Below, piece by piece: positions 47,050 through 56,959 of a stretch of DNA of 64,000 nt. The stretch spans positions 41,672,390 to 41,736,389 of the forward strand of contig NC_054713.1 in the NCBI RefSeq assembly GCF_016097555.1. Direction: 5' to 3'. The stretch comes from Gigantopelta aegis. Taxonomy: Eukaryota; Mollusca; Gastropoda; Neomphalida; Peltospiridae. Positions within the stretch are counted from its first letter, which is position 1. The number at the start of each line of letters is the position of its first letter. A model generated the notes under the pieces. It had not been told where the DNA came from. It searched no databases and saw only the letters and a program-made list of their open reading frames with translations. The position numbers were made by a program, and so were the translations under genes.

Positions 47050-47738
47050 CAATCTAATTAAAATTAGCTCCACTATTACATGTGGATCTAACAGCAGCCA
47101 GTTGTAGCTCATGTCCATCAATCAAAACCTTACTTGCAGAATCATGCCAGTGATTTAAAAATAATTTGAAAACATTCCGAATTATCCTGAGGGTATACGA
47201 CATGTTTCGTGTGAATTACGAATGTCTTAAAACATGTTTTATTTTATAAAATAAATAATTTGTAATGTAAAACTGAAGACTGATTTAGCTGGGTTTTTTT
47301 TATAAATAAGTAAATACTTTTTAATGTAAAATTGAAGACTGATAACCCATCCCGTACGTATTGGTATGGTTCGCTGTACTGCGGCCACTAAAATAGACTG
47401 GCCCGATATTTTTAGAATTTGTATGCTCCCAAATAACGTTATAAAAGGCGAAGTGTGATTGGTCAATATTTAAATTATTATTTACAGACATTACCTGGAC
47501 ATTGGAGACTATGCAGTGTTGTTAGCAATCTGATTAAAATTAGTTCTACTGGTCTAAATAAGGCATTCGTAATTCACATGAAACATATCGTATACCCTCA
47601 GGATAATTCGGAATATTTTCAAATTATTTTCAAATCACTGGCATGATTCTGCAAGTAAGGTTTTGATTGGTGGACATGAGCTCCAACTGGCTGCTGTTAG
47701 ATCCACATGTAATAGTGGAGCTAATTTTAATTAGATTG
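47050..47738. mobile_element. Fold-back element with 180-bp inverted arms
   Basis: Arms 47050-47230 and 47559-47738 are inverted copies about 95% identical by eye (CAATCTAATTAAAATTAGCT ... GAATTACGAATG). The roughly 330-bp spacer holds a tandem pair of TAATGTAAAAYTGAAGACTG and a third, direct copy of the arm's outer end (GCAATCTGATTAAAATTAGT, 47526). It is non-coding and probably a non-autonomous DNA element. Confidence 0.65.
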
Positions 47739-47744
47739 TAGTGC

Positions 47745-49950
47745 TTGGTTCGAAAACGGATAACATGTTTTCCAGCGTCACAAATGTGGCATACGACCAG
47801 CCAGTCATTTTTGTTAAACGTTTGCAAATTATTTTGAGTGATTCGCAAAGTGGTCATTCGGTTTAATGAACAGCGTAAAAAAAATACCCCAAAAAAACAA
47901 CAACCAAAAGCCCAAAACAACAGGGGCCTGCTGTTGCATGTTTTGCCGTCCAAAGGTTGGCTTAATTATTACTTAATCCAGTTGAATCCAGTTCTACGTG
48001 CAGGGACAAGTTAAGCCTGCCGTAATAATAATAATAATAATAATAATTCTCAGAATGCCGCCATATTTAAGTCACTAACCGTACCGATCTGCGAAACTAG
48101 CTTAACTGTTAGTACTGTTACCGAATCATAGTTATTAATTATACTTATCTGTAACAATAATGGCACATTGACGGTTTGAAAACAGATAACACGTTTCATT
48201 CCGACTGCTTCCAGTTACAAGTCCCCGCTATTAGTTTGTGTAGGCCCCTGCTGTCCGTAGTTGGTGTGTATTTTTTTTTTTTTTTAGATAATCTCTCAGC
48301 AGCTGATAATTTTATTCATTTATATGTATTCATTCATTCATTCATATTATTATTATTATTATTATTATAGTACTGCAGGGGCAATATTACGCTATTCATA
48401 TACGGTAGCAGGGTAAAATGGGTATGGCGCCATACCCACATTTTATTGCAAATATAAATTGTTTAAGTTAACCGTTTGACAAAATTAATGACTCTTTATT
48501 ATTACTGTATGATTTTCATAACCCTACACCTAACCCATTTTATTTGTGGGGAGGACCCCCATACCCCCTATCGATTGCTTTTGTATTCAGCAAACACATT
48601 GTAAATAGTTAATTTCATAGCGCCATACCCACAAATGTCTTTCCGGCAGAAACACTGGGTAGGTGTCTATGGAAAACGTACACACAAGGGCCCGCTAGAT
48701 TCATATTCAATCCCAATTCCCCTGTTTGTACTTAGTATGTATTTCTCCTGTTACAAGTGGTTCGATAATATGGATCAATCAAATACTTTTTTTACCGCCT
48801 ATAATATACATTTTTGCTGTGTTTATAGGCAGTCCTCGTTAGCAGAGGCTATATACACGGCCGTCGTATATATAGCTACTTCGTATACAAACACCGTCTA
48901 GTTCACAGTATTCTTTAAAAATGTAATAATTCCTATCCCAAGCCAAATGTAATTACCCATGGGGTTATGGCATATTTTATATAATAATAAATTTGACAAA
49001 GTGAAAAATGAATGCGGTGTTTAGATTTTTCCGCGTACAACAAACGATAAATTTACCTGTACCTGCAAAGGCCTAACTAGTCGGGATCGTTGCCGTTTAA
49101 AATGTTTCTGTTGCTAAAATAAATTAATGTATAAGCTTATTATCATTCAGTACATGTTTATATAATTTTTTATAACTTATTTTCAATGGTTTTCTTTCGA
49201 TTTATCCTACGTCGCAGAGGACGGTCAAGCGTTCTCGTTACACGAGCTTGGCAAATCATTTTGGCACTGCGGTTATTCGGGGGTTGCCCATCACGTGACT
49301 ACAAAAATAATACGTCACACCTCTTCGCTCCAAATAGCCGTTATTCTTTCCTGAATTATGGACCGTTGACATAATTCAATTATTTTTACAAAATATCAGT
49401 AATAAGTGGTTTATGGTATGTATTTTCAGATAATACTTTGTACGGTCATTAATTAGGTCAACCATCCGTGACAGAGCACCTTTAAATCTAGAACAGCAAA
49501 ATGATCATAATTATTTGTGTTTTGTTTCGTAGAAAAGTTGGGATTACATTTTATTATCGCGTCGCCGTCGCGTAGGAATAGTAAAAAAGGTAGGTGGTAA
49601 ACAGGTCCCTATTTCGATAACTCTGTCAGTCAAATTATTGTTAATACTGAATAGCAATATCTACTGTTGTAATCTTTACTGCTTTAGACCACAAATACAA
49701 GTATAATAAGTTTTTCTTATTTTATTTTTTTTGTTCTTTAATATGTTTTTGTTACAGCCGAAATTGTTGTCCCAAATTAAAAGGAGAAACATATTAAGAG
49801 CGCCATTATCCACCCAGCCAACGTTTGTTGCATTACGGGTGGATATACGTTAATTATTGAAGATTTTAATTTATTATGATTGATACGGATTCCAATTTAA
49901 AAGATTACAGCTGATATAGATTATGCTCTCGGCTGATATGGAAACACAGA
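47745..49950. other. Intergenic, no confident gene
   Basis: Contains a partial copy of the CACTTCGGGAACC MITE (47815-47870), ATA and ATT runs, an 18-bp perfect palindrome GGGTATGGCGCCATACCC (48418) and a related GCGCCATACCCACA phrase at 48622. Several short ORFs show no family signature. Confidence 0.5.
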
Positions 49951-49984
49951 AAGAAGGAAAGAAAGAAAGAAAGAAAGAAAGAAA

Positions 49985-50160
49985 TGTAAGAAAGAAATGT
50001 GTTATTAACGGCATACAGAACAGAGTTTGTTAAATTTTATGGTTTTATGGAGTCGGATACGTAGTTAAGGAGTAAAGAGATGATGAGAGAGGAAACCCGC
50101 TATCGTCACTCCATGGGCTACTCTTTCCAATTGGCAGCAAGGGATATTTTATTATGATGG
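49985..50160 (-). mobile_element. S1 SINE, diverged, fused to the 73-bp array
   Basis: S1-like body (GAGGAAACCCGCTATCGTCA, CCATGGGCTACTCTTTCCAA) breaks off after GGCAGCAAGGGATATTTTAT, where the array begins. Confidence 0.6.
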
Positions 50161-51020
50161 TTTAAAATGTTCTTAGGTGTCGTTAAACAAAAATTACTTT
50201 CCATAATTTAGACACCAAATAGCCGTAGTTTAAAATGTGCTGAAGTGTCGCTAAACAAACGTTCATTTCCTTTGTTTATGCTAGACACCAAATGGCCGTA
50301 GTTTGAAATGTGCAGAAGTGTCGACAAACAAACATTCCTTTCATTTCCATATGTTAGACACCAAATAGCCGTAGTTTGAAATGTGCTGAAGTGTCGACAA
50401 ACAAACATTCCTTTCATTTCCATATGTTAGACACCAAATAGCCGTAGTTTGAAATGTGCTGAAGTGTCGACAAACAAACATTCCTTTCATTTCCATATGT
50501 TAGACACCAAATAGCCGTAGTTTGAAATGTGCTGAAGTGTCGACAAACAAACATTCCTTTCATTTCCATATGTTAGACACCAAATAGCCGTAGTTTGAAA
50601 TGTGCTGAGGTGTCGACAAACAAACTTTCCTTTCATTTCCATATGTTAGACACCAAATAGCCGTAGTTTAAAATGTGCTGAGGGGTCGCTAAACAAACAT
50701 TCCTTTCCTTTCCATATGTTAGACACCAAATAGCCGTAGTTTAAAATGTGCTGAGGTGTCGCTAAACAAACATTCCTTTCCTTTCCATATGTTAGACACC
50801 ATTTCCATATGTTAGACACCAAATAGCCGTAGTTTAAAATATGCTGAGGTATCGACAAGCAAACATTCCTTTCATTTCCACATGTTAGACACCAAATAGC
50901 CGTAGTTTAAAATTTGCTGAAGTGTCGCTAAACAAACATTCCTTTCATTTACATATGTTAGACACCAAATAGCCGTAGTTTGAAATATGCTGAGGTGCCG
51001 TTAAATATTCATTTTCTTTC
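50160..51020. repeat. 73-bp array, 11 copies, from an S3 SINE tail
   Basis: Units start GACACCAAATAGCCGTAGTT and continue TGAAATGTGCTGAAGTGTCG, ACAAACAAACATTCC; starts lie at 50213, 50283, 50357, 50430, 50503, 50576, 50649, 50727, 50815, 50889 and 50961. The unit matches the S3 tail at 18160-18216 (GACACCCAATAGCCG, GTGCTGAGGTGTCGTTAAAC, ATTC) word for word in order. Confidence 0.9.
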
Positions 51021-51067
51021 CTCGTTGGAATGTTTCACACATGGCGATGAATCGGATTCTTCTCTTC

Positions 51068-51145
51068 AAAGTTTAAAGTTTGTTTTGTTTGACGACACCT
51101 CTAGAGCACATTGATTCATTAATCATTGACTACTGGATGCCTCTG
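51068..51145 (-). mobile_element. S2 SINE tail fragment
   Basis: AAAGTTTGTTTTGTTTGACG then ACACCTCTAGAGCACATTGA; only the 3' end is present. Confidence 0.75.
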
Positions 51146-51684
51146 ATTCTTACCTTGAGAGAAAAATATACCCTGATAACACTGGTAACCTAATTTTGAC
51201 GTAAGCGATAAAGATATGAATGACCTCATCGGGTTTTTTTTTCCTTACCTCATACATATAAAAACAATTTGCCTTAACAGCGGCGTACTCTACCAAATCG
51301 ATATTGCTTTATTCGCATGACCAACGTGGTTATAGTAATGTAATCTAGTTTAGTGGAGTAGTGAAGTAGTGTGGCGTTGGTTGCGATTGCGGTTGCGGTT
51401 GCGATGGCGATGGCGGTGGCGGTGGTCATATAGTCCCTGTACCCTCTTGAATACAAGCCTCATACGCGTGTAATTGTAAGACTCTTTCCCATATCACAAA
51501 GTAAACTTCTGTTTTGATTAATGCTAATACTGATCTAATCCAACGCATATTTAAATGACTGTTTCTTTCTTTTTTTCTTTTTTTGTATCTTCGTTTTATA
51601 ATCAACAATAAAACCTTTTAGCTTGATGACTTACCGGTAGTCCATTTTTGTAAATCCGGTTACTGGTTTCTTCGTCATAGCTTA

Positions 51685-51906
51685 ATGGAATTGTCACCGG
51701 AAAATCTATTTCGTGAACAGAGGACCGAAATAAAACCTCAACAACAATTCATAAATGACCATTTGGGTATTATGTGTTTCGATAATTCAGTATATGTGTG
51801 TATATACACATGCAGATTTGACTATACGTGTTGGGGAATACGGGCTGACAGACAAACTTACAATGCTACTCGCTACAGTCATAACTTTCCTTTCTACGAC
51901 ATTAAG
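51685..51906 (+). CDS. Possible PAN-like exon (low confidence)
   Basis: An open plus-strand stretch has CIYTCRFDYTCWGIRAD, the same C-x3-C-x5-CWGI core as the minus-strand PAN exons (CSQVCVKELACWGINFD), and ends at AAG|GTAATT, a usable donor. The expected later cysteine is missing and the start is unclear. It could be an upstream exon of gene C, a dead PAN exon, or chance. Confidence 0.25.
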
Positions 51907-52019
51907 GTAATTTTATATACTTTATTTTGCTATACTGTACTGCATTGTAGTATACTGAACTGTACCTTATCTATAGTATACTGTTTGCACTTACTGTACT
52001 ATACTATGCTATAGTTACT

Positions 52020-52163
52020 GTACTATACTATGCTGTGCTGTGCTGGGCTGGGCTGTGCTGTGCTGTGCTGTGCTGGGCTGTGCTAGGCTAGGCTAGGCTA
52101 GGCTAGGCTAGGCTACGCTACGCTACGCTACGCTACACTACACTACACTACACTATATACTAT
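52020..52163. repeat. (TGCTG/GGCTA/CACTA)n pentanucleotide array
   Basis: A series of related 5-bp repeats changing by one base at a time along the array. Confidence 0.9.
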
Positions 52164-52424
52164 ATTATACTAATATTATACTATACTTATACTATACTAT
52201 ACTATACTATACTATACTATACTATACTATACTATACTATACTATACTATACTATACTACTATATACTGTACTGTACTTTACTCGCCACTACACTACTAC
52301 TACACTGCGCAGCACAGCACTACACTGCACAGCACTACACTGCACTACACTGCACTACACTACACTATACTACACTATACACATTTCAAATAATGGTATA
52401 TATTATTCTGTACTATACCACACA
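52164..52424. repeat. Inverted repeat, left arm
   Basis: Pairs with 55032-55301 in inverted orientation. It includes a (CTATA)n core and unique phrases such as GTACTTTACTCGCCACTACA and CATTTCAAATAATGGTATAT. Confidence 0.85.
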
Positions 52425-52559
52425 AAACTCTACTATTCTGTATAGTACTCTCCTTTACAGTACTATACTTCGTACAACATAAAGGTAATCTTGTATCTAA
52501 TTACTTTGGTATACTGTACATACATTATATTGCAAGGCATTATGCAGTACTTGTCTATG

Positions 52560-52615
52560 TTGTACCGTACCGTACCGTACCGTACCGTGCCGTACCGTAC
52601 CGTACCGTACCGCAC
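52560..52615. repeat. (GTACC)n microsatellite
   Basis: About ten GTACC units with one GTGCC. Confidence 0.9.
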
Positions 52616-52921
52616 TATACTTTAATTTAATTACTTTAATTTTATTTTGTTGTTTAGAATAAGATCATTTTGTGATTCAGGGATACAAACGAATTATTTC
52701 GGAGAACATCAGGCATTGTACTATTCAAAATCGGTGTGTTATAATTAGTGTTACCCAGCGGAACGAATGGCGATATACTTTATACACGAACAATTTAATG
52801 CGCCTGGACCCTGTACACAATACGCCCCCAGCGTCTGGCAGTCTTAAGTTCAATTTTGAATGGCTAATTACGCTACAGCAATGCATCTAATCAGTTTATA
52901 GCCAAAAGTTAAAATCTAAAC

Positions 52922-53045
52922 GTTCGATTTGTTAACGACACCATTAGTGTACATTGATTGATTAATGATCGGCTATTGGATGCCAAACCTTAAACTTGTA
53001 ATTCTGACTTCATTAATAGCAAGCTTAAGATATATGCTCTTTCCA
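52922..53045 (-). mobile_element. S2 SINE 3' fragment
   Basis: CGATTTGTTAACGACACCAT then GTACATTGATTGATTAATGA; the body is lost after CATTAATAGCAAGC. Confidence 0.65.
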
Positions 53046-53271
53046 ACATAGAGGGCAGGGCATATGAGGCACGGCGGGTGCAAGTAGACATTGGAGGGGG
53101 GGGGGGGGGGGGGAGCTGACGAAGATCGAGGGCGCAAATCAAACTTTCTAAGGGTTTCGGGGATGTGCTCTCCCGGAAAATTTTGAAAACTAGATGTCGT
53201 GAAATACAAATTCCTACATTCTACAAGTAAAATTCATCTCAGCCTTAAGATTTACTACCAATAATATGTTT

Positions 53272-53402
53272 CATTCATATACCAGTCATGTGACACTGGT
53301 TTGAACGGGGAAGACCAAACTGAGTCCGCTGAGAAGGTTCGATCCTACGACCCAAGCACTTCTGGCGATTGCTGTACCGACTAAGCTGAATGGCGCCCTG
53401 AG
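53272..53402 (-). mobile_element. S2 SINE 5' fragment
   Basis: CATATACCAGTCATGTGACA, TGGTTTGAACGGGGAAGACC, then a degraded tRNA-like head (CCGACTAAGCTGAAT). Probably the other half of the 52922 copy, split by a poly-G-containing insertion. Confidence 0.6.
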
Positions 53403-53459
53403 TCCATACATGCAGTCATTCATCAGCTGTGTATAGTCCAGTGGGCTCTATCGTGTGCA

Positions 53460-53780
53460 GGGGCGGGATTTAGCTCAGTCGGTTGAGTGCTAGCCTGAGA
53501 TGCTTGCGTCGCAGAATCGAACCACATCGGTGGATCCATTCAACTGATTGGGATTTTTCTTCATCGAACCAATACACCACAGCTGGTCAAAATCCGTAGT
53601 ATGTGTTTTCCTGTCTGTGGGATGGTGCGTATAAAAATTCCCTTGCTGCTACTGAAAAAGGTAGCGGGTTTCCTCTGATGACTATATGCTAGAATTACCA
53701 AATGTTTGACATCCAGTCAATAGCCGATGATTAATTAATCAATGTGCTCTAGTGGTGTCGTTAAACAAAACAAACTTTTA
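53460..53780 (+). mobile_element. S2 tRNA-derived SINE, full length
   Basis: Head GGGCGGGATTTAGCTCAGTC with A box TAGCTCAGTCGG and a B-box region (CAGAATCGAACC), then the body (CCTGTCTGTGGGATGGTGCG) and the S2 tail GTGTCGTTAAACAAAACAAAC. This is the best S2 reference in the window. It lies about 300 bp before the gene C PAN exon. Confidence 0.9.
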
Positions 53781-54074
53781 AACTATATTGTGCCAGTTTG
53801 GGCTTTCTAAGAGTCTTTGGGAGTGGCAGTCCTCCTACAGGAGGCGAAGGATGCATATATCATCCTGTTACGGATCGCTTAGGACAGTGGCGGTCCTCCC
53901 AAGGACGAGCACCCGTTAGTGGATCATGGAAGCAATCACGACTTTGCCTGACATCCTTTCGACTCTACCCTGTGCAGATGTACGATTTTGATAACGGAAT
54001 ACAGTTTTGTCATTCAGATTTATACACAGTTTATCAATACTAAATGGGTTCAATTGGTTCTTTAGCGTCTTCAG

Positions 54075-54328
54075 CGAAACCACTCAACAGACATTTTGGA
54101 TTCGGAATCACGTGTTTGATGACGTCACAATCACTGATCACGTAATATATTCCACAAGCAGCATCAAAAGCAAGGTGAACTGTGGGAAGGAATGTGCCAA
54201 GAGTGACATCTGCAGGTCGTTTTCCTACAATGGTCATGATGGCACGTGTCGTATGCATTCAGAAACATTTTCCAACAGCGCCAGTTCTCTCCCTTCATCG
54301 GGGTCCCGCTACTACACAATGGCCACAG
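54075..54328 (+). CDS. Gene C PAN/apple-like exon
   Basis: Plus-strand exon ending at GCCACAG|GTAACA in phase 1. It reads TFWIRNHVFDDVTITDHVIY, STSSIKSKVNCGKECAKSDI, CRSFSYNGHDGTCRMHSETF and SRYYTMATG, with the C-x3-C-x5-C...C pattern (CGKECAKSDIC ... TC) of PAN domains. Acceptors at TCTTCAG (54068-54074) and CACTCAACAG (54081-54090) both keep the frame; I used the first. The signal-peptide exon is not found. The phase-1 end joins correctly to the lectin exon at 56628. Confidence 0.7.
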
Positions 54329-54399
54329 GTAACACACCAGTATTATATTTGTTTATTTTACAAGATCATTGTTTTTGAAGTCAGATCTATCTGAAAGGG

Positions 54400-54452
54400 T
54401 ATTTACTGGTGATGGTGGTAGTGGTAGTGGTGGTGGTGGTGGTGGGTTTCGT
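54400..54452. repeat. (GGT/AGT)n run
   Basis: Imperfect GGTGGTAGTGG low-complexity sequence in a gene C intron. Confidence 0.85.
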
Positions 54453-54496
54453 GTTTTTGAGGTGGGTGATATTGTTTGCTTTTCTCCGTCCATTCA

Positions 54497-54760
54497 TCCT
54501 GTTCATTTGTCCATCAATTAATTCGTCCCTGAATACTTGCACACACGCGAATGAATGGATGAATTCTGGACGGAATTTAAAAGATTGTAATATATTTCCG
54601 TTACCAGATACATCTTTACTCATCAGCTTCAGATAATTACACTCCACCAAAATGTGGCGTACCGTCAGTGTACACTGGCACTGTTCACGTTGAATTTGTG
54701 CTGGGTTGTCGTTAAACATTCATTCATTCATTCTGTTCACTTTGAGGAGGATGACCCTTC
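54497..54760 (-). mobile_element. LINE C-terminal fragment joined to a SINE tail
   Basis: The minus strand reads REQCQCTLTVRHILVECNYL, the CxC...H-x3-4-C knuckle following RNase H in many LINE ORF2s. It is preceded by an S3-like tail (GAATGTTTAACGACAACCCA) with ATTC repeats. Confidence 0.6.
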
Positions 54761-54982
54761 TTTAAAATAAACGAAGACAGACAGACACATTATTTATTTA
54801 TGTCTCACTTTGTGTATAGATTAAACTGAAAGCAAGAGTCAACGGTAGTAATACGATGCTACAGTAGTAAAAGTACACAATCCACTCCTGTGGAGTTATG
54901 CGATATTTTAGAACTATTAAAAGGTTATCAGAAATATTTAAAAAGTATTGTATTTACAAGAAATGAAACTAAAAACAATAAA

Positions 54983-54984
<2 letters not shown>

Positions 54985-55013
<29 letters not shown>

Positions 55014-55031
55014 TGTATGTGTATATATATA
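54985..55031. repeat. (TATG)n microsatellite
   Basis: ATGT/TATG units then a TA run, ending at the inverted repeat's right arm. Confidence 0.9.
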
Positions 55032-55301
55032 TGTGTGGTATAGTACAGAATAATATATACCATTATTTGAAATGTGTATAGTGTAGTATAGTGTAGTGTA
55101 GTGCAGTGTAGTGCAGTGTAGTGCTGTGCAGTGTAGTGCTGTGCTGTGCAGTGTAGTAGTAGTGTAGTGGCGAGTAAAGTACAGTACAGTATAGTAGATA
55201 TAGTATAGTATAGTATAGTATAGTATAGTATAGTATAGTATAGTATAGTATAGTATAGTATAGTATAGTATAGTATAAGTATAGTATAATATTAGTATAA
55301 T
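55032..55301. repeat. Inverted repeat, right arm
   Basis: The reverse complement of 52164-52424 apart from small indels in the pentanucleotide core. The arms are 2.6 kb apart and enclose the gene C PAN exon. The right arm abuts a LINE fragment at 55302. Confidence 0.85.
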
Positions 55302-56080
55302 CGTTGGCGACGTAATAAATATGAGGGCAACTATTGGCTGTAATTTTAACAATATCCAGGTAGCTGAAAAGTAATGACATTTTTTCTTTATCTAAAAGGA
55401 TTTTAAAGTTTACTACAGTAGCTGCTGCCTTTTCAAAAATATTTACGCTAATGTCATCATAAAAAGGATAGTGAATAAGAACATGTTCTTCAGATTCTAC
55501 ATAATTAAGGCAGTTGAAACAGGTTCTTTTGTGAATCTCCACATTTGTATATCTACTCGTTTCTAAAGCTTAAAAGCGCGGTACCACTACGAAACATAGG
55601 AAAGGACGTAGTAACATAAATTTCACTGATAAAAACATGTTTAAAATAGTTTGGTTTGTTTAACGACGCCACTAGAGCACACTGATTTATTAACCATTAG
55701 CTATTGGATGTCAAACATTTGGTAATTTCGATATATAGTCTTAGAAAGAAACCCACTACATTGTTTTTCATTAGTAGCAAGGGATCTTTTATTGCCACCA
55801 TCCCATAGACAGGATAGCATATACCACGGACCTTGATATACCAGTCATAGTGCACTGCCTAGAACGAGCAATAGTCCAATGGGCCCAACGCCAGGGATCG
55901 ATTCTAAACCCCATGTTTAAAAGTTCTATAAATACGGAGTTTATTCCCTCCAATATTTGTTCAGTACACATGTCCCATTCCAATACATGCATCCATTTAA
56001 TTTTACAACCATCTAATGCTTTTTGTTCCGTTTTCGTTATTGAAATTTGATTATTAAAAAGATTCATTGTATTATTAAAA
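55302..56080 (-). mobile_element. LINE ORF2 C-terminal fragment, split by a SINE
   Basis: The minus strand reads RTCFNCLNYVESEEHVLIHY and PFYDDISVNIFEKAAATVVN, a typical LINE C-terminal zinc-knuckle region, preceded across the SINE by CTEQILEGINSVFIELLN. Gene C intron. Confidence 0.6.
55646..55911 (-). mobile_element. S2-tailed SINE with perfect target duplication
   Basis: CATGTTTAAAA occurs at 55635-55645 and 55912-55922. Inverted S2 tail (TTTGGTTTGTTTAACGACGC), body (CCCATAGACAGGATAGCATA) and a shortened head. The SINE lies in the LINE fragment. Confidence 0.85.
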
Positions 56081-56139
56081 GTTTATTTGTAATCTAACCT
56101 GATGTATTCCTCAATCATCAATCATAAAAAAAAACATGC

Positions 56140-56384
56140 ATGTATGTATGTATGTATGTATGTATGTATGTATGTATGCATGGACCTATCTATCTATTTA
56201 TCTATCTATCTGTCTATCTATCTAATATATGTAATATATCTATCCATCTATCTATCTATCTATATATATATTTGACTGTGTGTGTATGTCTGTATGTCGG
56301 TTCTTTATTTATCTGTCTGTCTGTCTGTCTGTCTGTTTTTCTATCTATCTATGTATCTATCTACCTACCTACCTACCTACCTAC

Positions 56385-56416
<32 letters not shown>

Positions 56417-56560
56417 ATATATATCGATTTAATCTATCTCCATATCTGTCTGTCTTTAGGATCCGTCTGCCTGATAGTATCTGCCTGTCTGTCTTTTTGA
56501 CTGTCTGTCTGTCCGTGTGTCCGTCTGTCCGTCAGTCTTTTTGTCTCTCTGTCGGACAGA
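56140..56560. repeat. (TATG)n, (TCTA)n and (TCTG)n compound microsatellite
   Basis: Successive tetranucleotide arrays in gene C's intron, ending about 65 bases before the lectin exon acceptor. Confidence 0.9.
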
Positions 56561-56627
56561 TATTAGATTTATAACCCAATGTGAAGGTCGTGTGATGAAA
56601 AGTAAAACAAAGCCTCTTTCTTCTCAG

Positions 56628-56816
56628 ATCACTGCCCAACTGAAGATGGGTACGTGTTGCTTGAGGATGTCAAGCTGTGTTTCAAGGTGTTCAATCTGAA
56701 CAAAAAACAAATGGCAGAAGCCCGTGATGTTTGTAACCAATCACGTTCCAGATTGATTGTCTTGGACACAAAGGAAAAGAACTTAGCTGTCAGTGACTAC
56801 ATTAAAGAAAATATAG
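56628..56816 (+). CDS. Gene C exon: C-type lectin domain, N-terminal half
   Basis: The acceptor CTCTTTCTTCTCAG opens a 189-bp exon, phase 1 in and phase 1 out, donor ATAG|GTAAGG. It reads DHCPTEDGYVLLEDVKLCFK, VFNLNKKQMAEARDVCNQSR, SRLIVLDTKEKNLAVSDYIK, ENIG. The order (Cys-Phe, then an A-x-C helix, then a LIVLDT strand and an N-terminal IKEN helix) is the first half of a C-type lectin fold. It follows the PAN exon directly in the gene. Confidence 0.8.
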
Positions 56817-56959
56817 GTAAGGCCAAACAAAACAAATTTCCGGTCTGTGGTCAGCGCACGCGTCGATTTCACCCTTGCGCGACAGCCTGTTTGTTTCTAA
56901 TTTTCCGCTGTATGACATCGATTTTTGCCGGGCTCTAAATGGTGTGTGTTTTTTTTTAC

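Noticed and set aside
52020-52615. Telomere-like or regulatory pentamer array
   Set aside because: The pentamers change gradually and match no telomere repeat; simple slippage explains them.
54182-54394. Alternative frame ORF over the PAN exon
   Set aside because: The PAN frame has the cysteine pattern and the splice phase; this one has neither.
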